Source: Solidesulfovibrio magneticus (lineage in GTDB: Bacteria; Desulfobacterota; Desulfovibrionia; Desulfovibrionales; Desulfovibrionaceae). From it: a stretch of 14,188 bases of DNA. Shown here one piece after another: positions 7,265 through 13,651 of this stretch. The stretch spans positions 1,794 to 15,981 of the forward strand of contig DLGG01000091.1 in the NCBI GenBank assembly GCA_002482565.1, read 5' to 3'. Made by a program: the position numbers and the translations under genes. The notes under the pieces are model-generated. The model was not told the origin of the DNA. It saw only the letters and a program-made list of their open reading frames with translations, and did not search any database. The stretch's first letter is position 1, and each line of letters opens with the position of its first letter.

Positions 7265-8599
7265 ATGACGACCCTTGCCTACGATCTGGCCGTCATCGGC
7301 GGCGGCCCGGCCTGTGGCCCGGCGGCCAGGGCCTGCCGCGAGGCCGGCTGGTCCGTGTGCGTCATCGAATCGAATCTGCTCGGCGGCGTGTGCCCCCACA
7401 CCGGCTGCAACCCGAAAAAAGTCCTCATGGGACCGGCCGAAGCCGTGGCCATGGCCCGCAGTCTTGCCGGCAAAGGGCTGGCCGGCGAACCTCGGCCCGA
7501 CTGGCCGGCCATGGCCGCCTTCACCCGTACTTTCACCGAACCTGTGGCCCCCTGGCTGGCGAACGACTACGCCAAGCGCGGCATCGACGTCCTGCACGCC
7601 CGGGCCGCCTTCACCGGACCGCGCACTTTGCGGGCCGGCGAAAAGACCATCGAGGCCAAAAAAATCCTTATCGCCGTGGGAGCCACCCACCAGCGCTTCG
7701 ACTTCCCGGGCGCGGAGCATCTGGCCACCAGCGACGATTTTCTGGCCCTGACCAAGCTTCCGGCCCGCATCATCTTCGTCGGCGGCGGGTTCGTCGCCTT
7801 CGAGCTGGCCCATCTGGCCGCCGCCTGCGGCGCGCGGGCGACCATCCTTACCCACGGCGACGCCGCCCTGCGCCGCTTCGACGCCGACCTCGTCTCCCGG
7901 CTGGTGGCCGCAACCGAATCCATGGGCATCGCCGTACACCTCAACGCCCCGGTGGCGCGCATCGACAAGGAGTCCCAAGGCCTATGCGTGAGCGGCTCGG
8001 GCTTCTCCCTGGCCGCCGACATGGCCGTCAACGCCGCCGGCCGGCCGCCCCAGCTGGCCGGCCTGGGCCTCGACGCGGCCGGGGTGGCCGCCGCCAGGGC
8101 CGGAATCACGGTCAACGACCACCTGCAAAGCGTCACCAATCCCGACGTCTACGCTGCCGGCGACTGCCTGGACGCGCCCTACGCCCTGACCCCCACGGCC
8201 GATCTGGAAAGCCGGGTCGTGGCCGCCAATCTCCTGGGAACGCCCACGGCCATCGACCGCACGGGCACGCCAAGCGCGCTTTTCACCCAGCCGCCCCTGG
8301 CCATGTGCGGACTGACCGAAGCTGATTGCCAAGCTCGCGGCATCGCCTACGTGAAAAAGGAATACGACCTGGCCGACAGCTTCCCCTGGCAGCGCCTGGG
8401 CGAGACCGTGGGCTGGTCCAAGACGCTGGTGTCGCCAGGCGACGACCGCATCCTCGGCGCGCATATCCTGGGCCACGCCGCCGAAGAGGTCATAAACGTC
8501 GTGGCCCTGGCCATGCGCCAGCACCTGCCGGCCTCGGCCCTGCGCCAAGGCATCTGGACCTATCCGACCTGCGGGTACTATTTGCGGTATATGTTCTGA
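7265..8599 (+). CDS. Glutathione-reductase-like FAD/NAD(P) oxidoreductase
   Basis: This is a 444-residue class I pyridine nucleotide-disulfide oxidoreductase. It shows FAD motif AVIGGGPACGPAA (9-21), redox cysteines C43/C48 in GGVCPHTGCNPKKVL (the N/D-P-K-K-V-L variant of the glutathione-reductase-like subfamily), NAD(P) motif FVGGGFVAFELAHLAA, and second FAD motif DVYAAGDCLDAPYALTP. The C-terminal dimerisation domain ends WTYPTCGYYLRYMF. The catalytic His is replaced by Tyr433, and the Glu five residues on is Tyr438, so the usual His-Glu acid/base pair is missing. The physiological substrate is unknown and a low-molecular-weight thiol reductase is unlikely to work by the standard mechanism. 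ATG 7265 follows GAGG at suitable spacing and matches the family N-terminus. It is the only large plus-strand gene here and converges on glxR across a hairpin. Confidence 0.88.
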   Translation: MTTLAYDLAVIGGGPACGPAARACREAGWSVCVIESNLLGGVCPHTGCNPKKVLMGPAEAVAMARSLAGKGLAGEPRPDWPAMAAFTRTFTEPVAPWLANDYAKRGIDVLHARAAFTGPRTLRAGEKTIEAKKILIAVGATHQRFDFPGAEHLATSDDFLALTKLPARIIFVGGGFVAFELAHLAAACGARATILTHGDAALRRFDADLVSRLVAATESMGIAVHLNAPVARIDKESQGLCVSGSGFSLAADMAVNAAGRPPQLAGLGLDAAGVAAARAGITVNDHLQSVTNPDVYAAGDCLDAPYALTPTADLESRVVAANLLGTPTAIDRTGTPSALFTQPPLAMCGLTEADCQARGIAYVKKEYDLADSFPWQRLGETVGWSKTLVSPGDDRILGAHILGHAAEEVINVVALAMRQHLPASALRQGIWTYPTCGYYLRYMF

Positions 8600-8636
8600 G
8601 GAGAAAGAGAAGATCGGGGCGCTGCCCCGCGCCCCG

Positions 8637-8659
8637 CCGGGGGGCCTTAGGCCCCCCGG
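8637..8659. terminator. G/C hairpin between convergent genes (repeat family 2, copy 1)
   Basis: A perfect 10-bp stem, CCGGGGGGCC-TTA-GGCCCCCCGG, lies between the stop of the plus-strand flavoprotein gene and the stop of glxR. A second smaller inverted repeat, GGGGC-GCT-GCCCC, precedes it at 8616-8628. Its position between convergent 3' ends suggests a bidirectional transcription barrier. There is no T-run, so it is not a canonical intrinsic terminator. On the minus strand it shares the GGGTCCGGG...CCCGG core with two other hairpins in the window. Confidence 0.6.
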
Positions 8660-8686
8660 ACCCCCCATCCTGTATGGGGCGGCGCG

Positions 8687-9574
8687 TCAGCGGGCGACGG
8701 TGACGCCGGCCAGCTTTTCGAAGTGGCGGATGATGCTGCCGTGGTCGTCCTCGCCGCAGCCGTCGGCCATCATGGCCTGCATCACTTCCATGACCGCAGC
8801 GGTAAAGGGCAGCGGCACATGCAGCTCATGGGCCGTATTCATGACGTTGTTCAAATCCTTGGCGTGCAGCTTGATGCGAAAGCCGGGATCGAATTTGCGG
8901 TCCATGACCAGCGGCGCTTTGGCGTCCAGCACCGTGCTGCCGGCAAGCCCCCCGCGTATGGCCTGATAGACGAGCTCCGGCTCCACGCCGGCCTTGGCCG
9001 CCAGGACCAGCGCCTCGGACATGGCCGCGATATTGAGCGCCACCACGATCTGGTTGGCCAACTTGGCCACGTTGCCGGCCCCGACCTCGCCCACCCGCAC
9101 CACGGACGCGGCCATGGCCAACAGCACCGGCTTGACCGCCTCGAAATCCGCCGCCTCGCCGCCGACCATCACCGACAACGTGCCGTCGATGGCCTTGGGT
9201 TCGCCGCCGCTGACCGGCGCGTCGAGAAACCGCACGCCCTTTTCAGCCAACGCGGCTCCCACTTCCCGGCTGGTGAGCGGCGCGATGGAGCTCATGTCCA
9301 CGACGTAGGTTCCGGGCTTGGCCCCGTGGATGACGCCGGCCTCGCCCAGGATCACCTCGCGCACTTGCGGCGAATCCGGCACCATGGTGATGACCAGCTC
9401 GCTGGCCTCGGCCACGGCCGCCGGCGACGGCGCATAGACCGCGCCGCTGCCCGTGACCGCTTCGACGTTGGCGGCGGTACGGCTGAAAACCGTGACCGCG
9501 TAGCCGGCCTTAAGCAGATTGCGGCACATGGGCTTGCCCATGATGCCAAGGCCGATAAAACCGATCTTTTTCAT
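8687..9574 (-). CDS. glxR: 2-hydroxy-3-oxopropionate (tartronate semialdehyde) reductase
   Basis: This is a 295-residue member of the beta-hydroxyacid dehydrogenase family, at the usual length for GarR/GlxR. It reduces tartronate semialdehyde to D-glycerate with NAD(P)H in the cytoplasm. The N-terminus carries the Rossmann motif KKIGFIGLGIMGKPMCRNLL (2-21). The substrate loop is FLDAPVSGGEPKAIDGTLSV (116-135). The catalytic lysine is Lys171 in GNVAKLANQIVVALNI, and K239-D-L-N-N fits the family. GGAG five bases before ATG 9574 sets the start. It follows hyi on the same strand, separated by 217 bp that hold repeat copy B. The pair converts hydroxypyruvate to glycerate. The paralogue 3-hydroxyisobutyrate dehydrogenase is possible by sequence alone, but the hyi neighbour favours the call. 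The symbol follows E. coli usage; garR would be equally defensible. Confidence 0.9.
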   Translation of the reverse strand: MKKIGFIGLGIMGKPMCRNLLKAGYAVTVFSRTAANVEAVTGSGAVYAPSPAAVAEASELVITMVPDSPQVREVILGEAGVIHGAKPGTYVVDMSSIAPLTSREVGAALAEKGVRFLDAPVSGGEPKAIDGTLSVMVGGEAADFEAVKPVLLAMAASVVRVGEVGAGNVAKLANQIVVALNIAAMSEALVLAAKAGVEPELVYQAIRGGLAGSTVLDAKAPLVMDRKFDPGFRIKLHAKDLNNVMNTAHELHVPLPFTAAVMEVMQAMMADGCGEDDHGSIIRHFEKLAGVTVAR

Positions 9575-9687
9575 TTTTTCTCCAATACGGCCGTCGGGAA
9601 GCCGGGACGGCCATGGGCCTGCAGCCCCACGGCCGACGCCGCCTCCCGGATGATTTCCCGTCGCGGCGTCCAAGCGACGCACGGCGG

Positions 9688-9795
9688 GCGTTATGCCAAT
9701 TCCATTTCTCAAGCGAAAGGATCTGACAAACAACACATTGATTCAATTGTCTATTTATAAAACATAACTGCGTTATGTTTTATAATAGGCGTTAC
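9688..9795 (-). repeat. ~110-bp intergenic repeat, copy B
   Basis: On the minus strand it opens GTAACGCCTATTATAAAACA, containing the hyi stop codon, and closes TTTCGCTTGAGAAATGGAAT followed by TGGCATAACGC. Both ends and the hairpin match copy A (5773-5886), in the same orientation and the same position relative to a stop codon. TAACGCC occurs at both ends of this copy as a direct repeat. The element fills half of the hyi-glxR gap. No reading frame of note lies in it. Confidence 0.7.
9755..9785 (-). promoter_or_regulatory. Perfect 14-bp palindrome with 3-nt loop in repeat copy B
   Basis: TTATAAAACATAAC, TGC, then GTTATGTTTTATAA: both arms are exact complements. On the minus strand the stem starts six bases after the hyi stop codon. 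It is equivalent to the copy A hairpin. As DNA it could be an operator for a dimeric regulator controlling glxR. As RNA it could be a stability or processing element between hyi and glxR. The wobble pattern in copy A favours RNA, but this copy alone cannot distinguish the two. Confidence 0.6.
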
Positions 9796-10577
9796 AACGA
9801 ATAGCCCATGTCCTTGATCCAGCCCAAGGACGAGAGCGTGTCCGGCGCGGGCACGTACTCCAGGCCCACGTAGCCTTCGTAGCCCAGGCGGTCGAGCTCG
9901 GAAAAGACAAAGGGAAAATTGATCTCGCCCGTACCCGGCTGGTGCCGGCCGGGATTATCGGCGATCTGCACGTGCCCGATGCGCTTGATGTTGGCGGAAA
10001 GCGTCGCGGCAATCTCCCCCTCCTGGCGCTGGGCGTGGTAGACGTCGTACTGCATGGACACGTTCTCCCGGCCGATGGCGTCCAAAAGGGCCATGACCTG
10101 GCTCGTGCGGCAGACCACGAAATCCGGGATGTCGTAGCGGTTGATGGCCTCGACCACCAGCTCCATGTCGTCGCGCCGCAGCACGTCGGCGGCATAGACC
10201 ACGTTGGCGGCCAGCATGTCGAAGGCGTCGGCCTCGGTCTGGCCCGGGACCAGCTTGCCGGCCAGGCAGTTGAGCCGCGTGACGCCAAGCTTGCGGGCAT
10301 AGTCCACGGCCCTATGCACGCCGTCGCGAAACTCCTCCACCCGCGCCGGATCGGCGGCGATGCCCCGATCCCCGGCGGCCCAGTCGCCGCTTGGCAGGTT
10401 GAACAGCACCTGGGTCAGGTTGTTGACGTCGAGATGCCAGCGCAGATCCTTGGCCTCATAATCATACGGGAACAGGTACTCGACCTGCTTGAACCCGGCC
10501 TTGGCCGCGGCGTTGAAGCGGTCCAGAAACGGCAGCTCGGTGAAAAGCATCGACAGATTGGCGGCAAAACGCGGCAT
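9792..10577 (-). CDS. hyi: Hydroxypyruvate isomerase
   Basis: This is a 261-residue TIM-barrel protein of the xylose isomerase-like (AP endonuclease 2) superfamily, at the usual Hyi length. It interconverts hydroxypyruvate and tartronate semialdehyde in the cytoplasm. The N-terminus PRFAANLSMLFTELPFLDRF is the Hyi signature. The two catalytic glutamates fall at Glu143 (LVVEAINRYDIPDF) and Glu240 (YVGLEYVPA), the same numbers as I recall for E. coli Hyi. Metal and substrate residues are visible in MQYDVYHAQRQEGE (176-188) and GHVQIADNPGRHQPGTGEIN (201-220). ATG 10577 follows AAGGAG at five bases. Its stop codon is the first part of repeat copy B. glxR downstream completes the route to glycerate. 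No glyoxylate carboligase or glycerate kinase gene is in the window. Confidence 0.92.
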   Translation of the reverse strand: MPRFAANLSMLFTELPFLDRFNAAAKAGFKQVEYLFPYDYEAKDLRWHLDVNNLTQVLFNLPSGDWAAGDRGIAADPARVEEFRDGVHRAVDYARKLGVTRLNCLAGKLVPGQTEADAFDMLAANVVYAADVLRRDDMELVVEAINRYDIPDFVVCRTSQVMALLDAIGRENVSMQYDVYHAQRQEGEIAATLSANIKRIGHVQIADNPGRHQPGTGEINFPFVFSELDRLGYEGYVGLEYVPAPDTLSSLGWIKDMGYSL

Positions 10578-10618
10578 GGCGGCTCCTTGCGGTGTTGCGA
10601 TGGGGGAGGAGAAGAGAA

Positions 10619-10660
10619 GAATGCCTCCGGCGGCCGGGGGGCTCAGCCCCCCGGACCCCC
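10619..10660 (-). repeat. G/C hairpin repeat (family 2, copy 2)
   Basis: On the minus strand it reads GGGGGTCCGGGGGGC, TGA, GCCCCCCGG, then continues CCGGCCGCCGGAGGCATTC. The last 19 bases are identical to 13633-13651. The 9-bp stem with TGA loop lies in the 133-bp gap between the dikinase-like gene stop and hyi, so it probably ends or attenuates transcription from the dikinase-like gene. There is no T-run. Confidence 0.6.
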
Positions 10661-10710
10661 GACATGGGTTGGCGACGACGGCGACTCGGCTAGGGGCAAT
10701 GCAGCAACGC

Positions 10711-13329
10711 TCAGGACGCCTCCTGGGCGGGCTGGCCGCCGAAGGTCGCCGGGTCAAAGCACGGCGCGCCGGACAGGAAGCAGGCCACCATGGCGTCCAT
10801 GCTGGCGTCGCTGACCATGAGCATGTCCGTCTGGCGGGTGAACTGCAAAAGCCGCCCCATATGCCCAAGCTGCTCGGCGATGACCTCCCGGGAAAATTTC
10901 TGGAATCGCCCCGACACCCGGTCGGACACGGTCTCCACGGCAAACCCGAGTTCGGCCAGGATGCGGCCGATGGCCGTGGCCCGCCGGGTCCGCTTGACGT
11001 CGTCGGCCGCGCCGCCGGAAAAGGAGAACGTGATGTAGTTCTTGTTGACCGTGTGCCCGCAGTAGCAGTCGAGCACCCCGTAGTGGTAGCCCACCCGGGA
11101 ACTGAAATTGAGATATTTGTCGGAAATAATGGCGTAGGATTTCTCGCCGAAACGGTCGGCCCCGGCCTTTGGCTGGGCGATGAGCTGCTCGGACATGACC
11201 GAGAGAAACCCGCCCAGGTTGACGGGACGCAGGGCCTTGGCCTGCTCGCTGAGCACCAGTCCCGTCAACAGCGCGGCAAAGGGCTTGGAAGCGATGTCGT
11301 CCGGGCGCACCCGCGTTTTCCCCGCCGCCTCGGGCTTGATGCCGCCGCCAAGGTCGATGATGTGGAGATCAAGGCCGGTTGTGGCGTCGAGGATGTACGT
11401 GCCCCCGCCCTGGCCGGCCACGAGGTCGCTGACGGCGAACATGCAACCGTAGGACCACTCGTGCAAAAGCCGCGTGACGTCGTGCAGGCTCGTGCAGGAC
11501 TCCGGGCGAAATTCCGGGGCCTTGGGGTTGAGCAGTGTGAGCGGCACGACGCGCTTGGCCGCCTCGGCCAAGATGGCGTGGACCTGCGTGCCGGCCATGA
11601 AGGCCGGCGCCTCGGCGGCCGTATCGAGCAGGCTCTCCACCCGCCCCCGGTAGATGCGGCAGCCCGTGGCATCCACGGTGACGATCTCGCCGTCCGCAAG
11701 CACCTTGGTGGCTTCGCCCAGCCCCAGGAGCGTGGGCACGCCGAACTCCCGCGACAGCGAGGCCATATGGCCGGTGACGCTGCCGTGGTCGGCCACGATG
11801 GCCGCCGCCCGCTTCATGGCCACCATGAAGCCCGGCGAGCTGTGGGGAGCCACCAACACCCCGCCGTCCGGGAAGTCGTCCAGGTCCTCGTCGCGCCCCA
11901 CCAGCCGCACCGGCCCGCAGGCCGCGCCGACGCAGGCCGTCTGGCCGCCGGAAAGCGCCACCTCGTAGCCCGCAACCGGCGGCGCGGCCTCGGCCCCGGC
12001 CTCGGTGAGGGCGGTTAGTTGCCGCGATTGCAGCACGACAAGCGAGCCGTCCTCGGCCAGGGCCCACTCCATGTCCTGGGGCAGGCCGAAATGCCGTTCC
12101 AGGGCCATGCCCCAGCCGGCCAGGGTCTGGGCCTGTTCCGGGGTCAGACAGGGCAGGCGGCGCAGTTCCTCGGCCACGGGCACGTCGGTCAGGCCCCCGG
12201 TCGGCGAGGCCACCAGCATCCGGGGCTTGTCGGCGATTTCGGTCGCCGTCGGCTCCAGGCTGTGGCGGTCCAAATGGTAGGCGTCGGGGGTGATGACCCC
12301 GTCCACGGCGTAGGGGCCAAGGCCCCAGACGGCGTTAATGAGCAGTTCGTCGCGGCCCGGGGCCTCGGGCAGCCGGGTGTAGAGCACGCCGGCGGCCTTG
12401 GACGGAATAAGCGCCAGACAGGCGGCGGCCATGGCCACGTCGTCGTCGGGGATGCCCTTGAGCAGCCGGTAGGACATGGCCCGAGGCGTGAAAAGGCTGG
12501 CCAGGACGAATTTATAGGAGGCGGCCAAACGGTCCCGGGAGACGTTTAACATGGTGAGGTACTGGCCGGCGAAGGAGAGTTCGCCGTCCTCGCCGATGGC
12601 GCTGGAGCGCACGGCCAGGCGCATCCCCGGCCCAAGGGTTTGTTCCAGCCGGGCGGCGGCGGCGTCGATTTCCCGGGCCACGGCCTGGGGCAGGGGCGCG
12701 CGCAGGATGGCGGCCTGGATGTCCTCGGCCGAGGCGGCCATGGAGGCCGGATCGTCCGGGGCGATGCCCAGACGGATGCTGGCGATGGTTTCGTAGAGGC
12801 CGGCTTCCTCGAAAAAGGCCTGGAAGGCGGCGGTGGTGACGGCAAAGCCCGGCGGCACGGGCAGCCCGACCCGGCCGGCGATTTCGCCCAGGTTGGCGCA
12901 TTTGCCCCCGGCCTGGTCCACCATCTCGGCGGTGATCTCGCCCAGGTCGAGGACGAGGCGGCCGCGCGCCGGGTTGACCCGGGTCTCGATGAGCGCCTTG
13001 ATCTCGGCCGAAAGCCGCTCCACCAGGGCGATAAGCGTCGGCTGGGGCCGGCCCGAGAGGCCCTCGTAGCTCTTGATCATGCGGATGGCATGAAAAATGG
13101 CCCGGCTGGTGCGCGAACGGATAAAGGCCATGCCGAACACCGTGCGACCGCGCAGCATCTCCTCGATTTCCGAGCAGATTTTGAGCAGCTCGGTGTTGGA
13201 TTCGAGCAGCGACTGGAACCGGTTGTATTTTTCCCGGAACACCGCCGCCGACTGGTCGCGGTCAACCGGGACTTTGCGCCGGGTGAAGCTGGCGGCCAGG
13301 TTTTTCAGCCCGGCAAGGACCGTGCCCAT
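10711..13329 (-). CDS. PEP-synthase-like phosphotransferase with an unusual C-terminal domain
   Basis: This is an 872-residue multidomain cytoplasmic protein. Residues 1-125 are a helical extension (YNRFQSLLESNTELLKICSE). Residues about 128-440 form the ATP-grasp domain of PEP synthase/PPDK: AGGKCANLGEI (140-150), VRSSAIGEDGELSFAGQY (240-257), NAVWGLGPYAVDG and DMEWALAEDGSLVVLQSRQ (419-437). Residues about 450-565 are the swivelling phosphohistidine domain, with His521 in GSVTGHMASLSREFGVPTLLG. PEP synthase should then carry a PEP/pyruvate TIM barrel. Residues 580-872 instead read SLHDVTRLLHEWSYGCMFAV, YILDATTGLDLHIIDLGG and FSSRVGYHYGVLDCYC, with none of the barrel motifs. An ATP-driven phosphorylation through His521 is likely; the acceptor is unknown. 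ATG 13329 follows GGAG by seven bases. A signalling gene lies upstream on the same strand, beyond a small plus-strand gene. Confidence 0.82.
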   Translation of the reverse strand: MGTVLAGLKNLAASFTRRKVPVDRDQSAAVFREKYNRFQSLLESNTELLKICSEIEEMLRGRTVFGMAFIRSRTSRAIFHAIRMIKSYEGLSGRPQPTLIALVERLSAEIKALIETRVNPARGRLVLDLGEITAEMVDQAGGKCANLGEIAGRVGLPVPPGFAVTTAAFQAFFEEAGLYETIASIRLGIAPDDPASMAASAEDIQAAILRAPLPQAVAREIDAAAARLEQTLGPGMRLAVRSSAIGEDGELSFAGQYLTMLNVSRDRLAASYKFVLASLFTPRAMSYRLLKGIPDDDVAMAAACLALIPSKAAGVLYTRLPEAPGRDELLINAVWGLGPYAVDGVITPDAYHLDRHSLEPTATEIADKPRMLVASPTGGLTDVPVAEELRRLPCLTPEQAQTLAGWGMALERHFGLPQDMEWALAEDGSLVVLQSRQLTALTEAGAEAAPPVAGYEVALSGGQTACVGAACGPVRLVGRDEDLDDFPDGGVLVAPHSSPGFMVAMKRAAAIVADHGSVTGHMASLSREFGVPTLLGLGEATKVLADGEIVTVDATGCRIYRGRVESLLDTAAEAPAFMAGTQVHAILAEAAKRVVPLTLLNPKAPEFRPESCTSLHDVTRLLHEWSYGCMFAVSDLVAGQGGGTYILDATTGLDLHIIDLGGGIKPEAAGKTRVRPDDIASKPFAALLTGLVLSEQAKALRPVNLGGFLSVMSEQLIAQPKAGADRFGEKSYAIISDKYLNFSSRVGYHYGVLDCYCGHTVNKNYITFSFSGGAADDVKRTRRATAIGRILAELGFAVETVSDRVSGRFQKFSREVIAEQLGHMGRLLQFTRQTDMLMVSDASMDAMVACFLSGAPCFDPATFGGQPAQEAS

Positions 13330-13347
13330 GGGCGTTCTCCGGCAGCG

Positions 13348-13366
13348 GCCGGGCATCATGCCCGGC
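13348..13366. promoter_or_regulatory. Dyad just upstream of the dikinase-like gene
   Basis: GCCGGGCAT-C-ATGCCCGGC is a perfect 9-bp inverted repeat with one central base, ending 18 bp before the ATG of the dikinase-like gene. It could be an operator, or a leader hairpin affecting the nearby ribosome site. High GC makes such dyads more frequent by chance, so this is tentative. Confidence 0.4.
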
Positions 13367-13388
13367 GCGGGTTACGGCGCTTTGGCTT

Positions 13389-13417
13389 TTGCGCCCGGCG
13401 CGCTTCCCGGCTATGCT
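13389..13417 (+). promoter_or_regulatory. Candidate sigma-70 promoter of the small membrane peptide gene
   Basis: TTGCGC (13389-13394) and TATGCT (13412-13417) are separated by exactly 17 bp and lie about 40 bp upstream of ATG 13458. Four of six -35 positions and four of six -10 positions match consensus. The spacing and position are good, but GC-rich DNA makes this moderate evidence only. Confidence 0.45.
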
Positions 13418-13457
13418 GGGGTTTCCCGCCCACAGGCGGACCCCCCGGGAGGCAGCC

Positions 13458-13550
13458 ATGGAAGCCAATTACGCCATCATCGCCATTGTCATCGCCTTGT
13501 CCCTGGTCATCGGCGTCTACATCGGCGGCAAACTGCGCCGCAAACGCTAA
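13458..13550 (+). CDS. 30-residue single-span membrane peptide
   Basis: A 30-codon frame runs from ATG 13458 to TAA 13550, preceded by GGGAGG at five bases, one of the strongest ribosome sites in the window. It begins MEANYAIIAIVIALSLVIGV and ends YIGGKLRRKR. About 20 hydrophobic residues (5-22) form one transmembrane helix. G19-x3-G23-G24 may help helix packing. The five basic residues among the last six predict the C-terminus in the cytoplasm and the N-terminus outside. It matches no family I can name. It lies alone between the divergent dikinase-like gene and the 3' end of the signalling gene, with its own candidate promoter. Small single-span proteins of this kind often modulate a membrane complex, but no partner can be read here. 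That it is a real gene is inferred from the ribosome site, promoter and hydrophobic design. Confidence 0.65.
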   Translation: MEANYAIIAIVIALSLVIGVYIGGKLRRKR

Positions 13551-13607
13551 CGCCCCACAACCCACGGAAATACCCTTTTCCAACCGCTCCGCCTCCCCCT
13601 TCAGGGA

Positions 13608-13651
13608 GGGTCCGGGAGGGGGTTACCCCCTCCCGGCCGCCGGAGGCATTC
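13608..13651 (+). repeat. G/C hairpin repeat (family 2, copy 3), fused to a gene end
   Basis: The stem CCGGGAGGGGG-TTA-CCCCCTCCCGG (13612-13636) is 11 bp and perfect, and is followed by the 19-base block CCGGCCGCCGGAGGCATTC also seen in copy 2. A smaller inverted repeat, CCTCCC/GGGAGG, lies at 13592-13609. The loop trinucleotide read on the minus strand is TAA and is the stop codon of the signalling gene at the right edge. The hairpin lies between convergent 3' ends, so it probably also limits read-through. Confidence 0.6.

Noticed and set aside
9688..9710. Sigma-54 promoter at the TTGGCATAACGC end of repeat copy B
   Set aside because: GG and GC are ten bases apart, but the -12 box is poor and copy A does not keep the spacing.
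5773..9795. Integron attC sites, because the repeats start at stop codons with TAACGCC-like ends
   Set aside because: The end motifs are direct rather than inverted, so the two ends cannot form the attC stem. The R-box consensus is not met and no integrase gene is seen.
10489..12018. Plus-strand frame of 509 codons opposite the dikinase-like gene
   Set aside because: No recognisable domain, and it crosses an intergenic hairpin; the minus-strand gene explains the region.
10711..13329. Straightforward pyruvate, water dikinase (ppsA)
   Set aside because: The C-terminal PEP/pyruvate barrel motifs are missing, so the standard reaction cannot be assigned.
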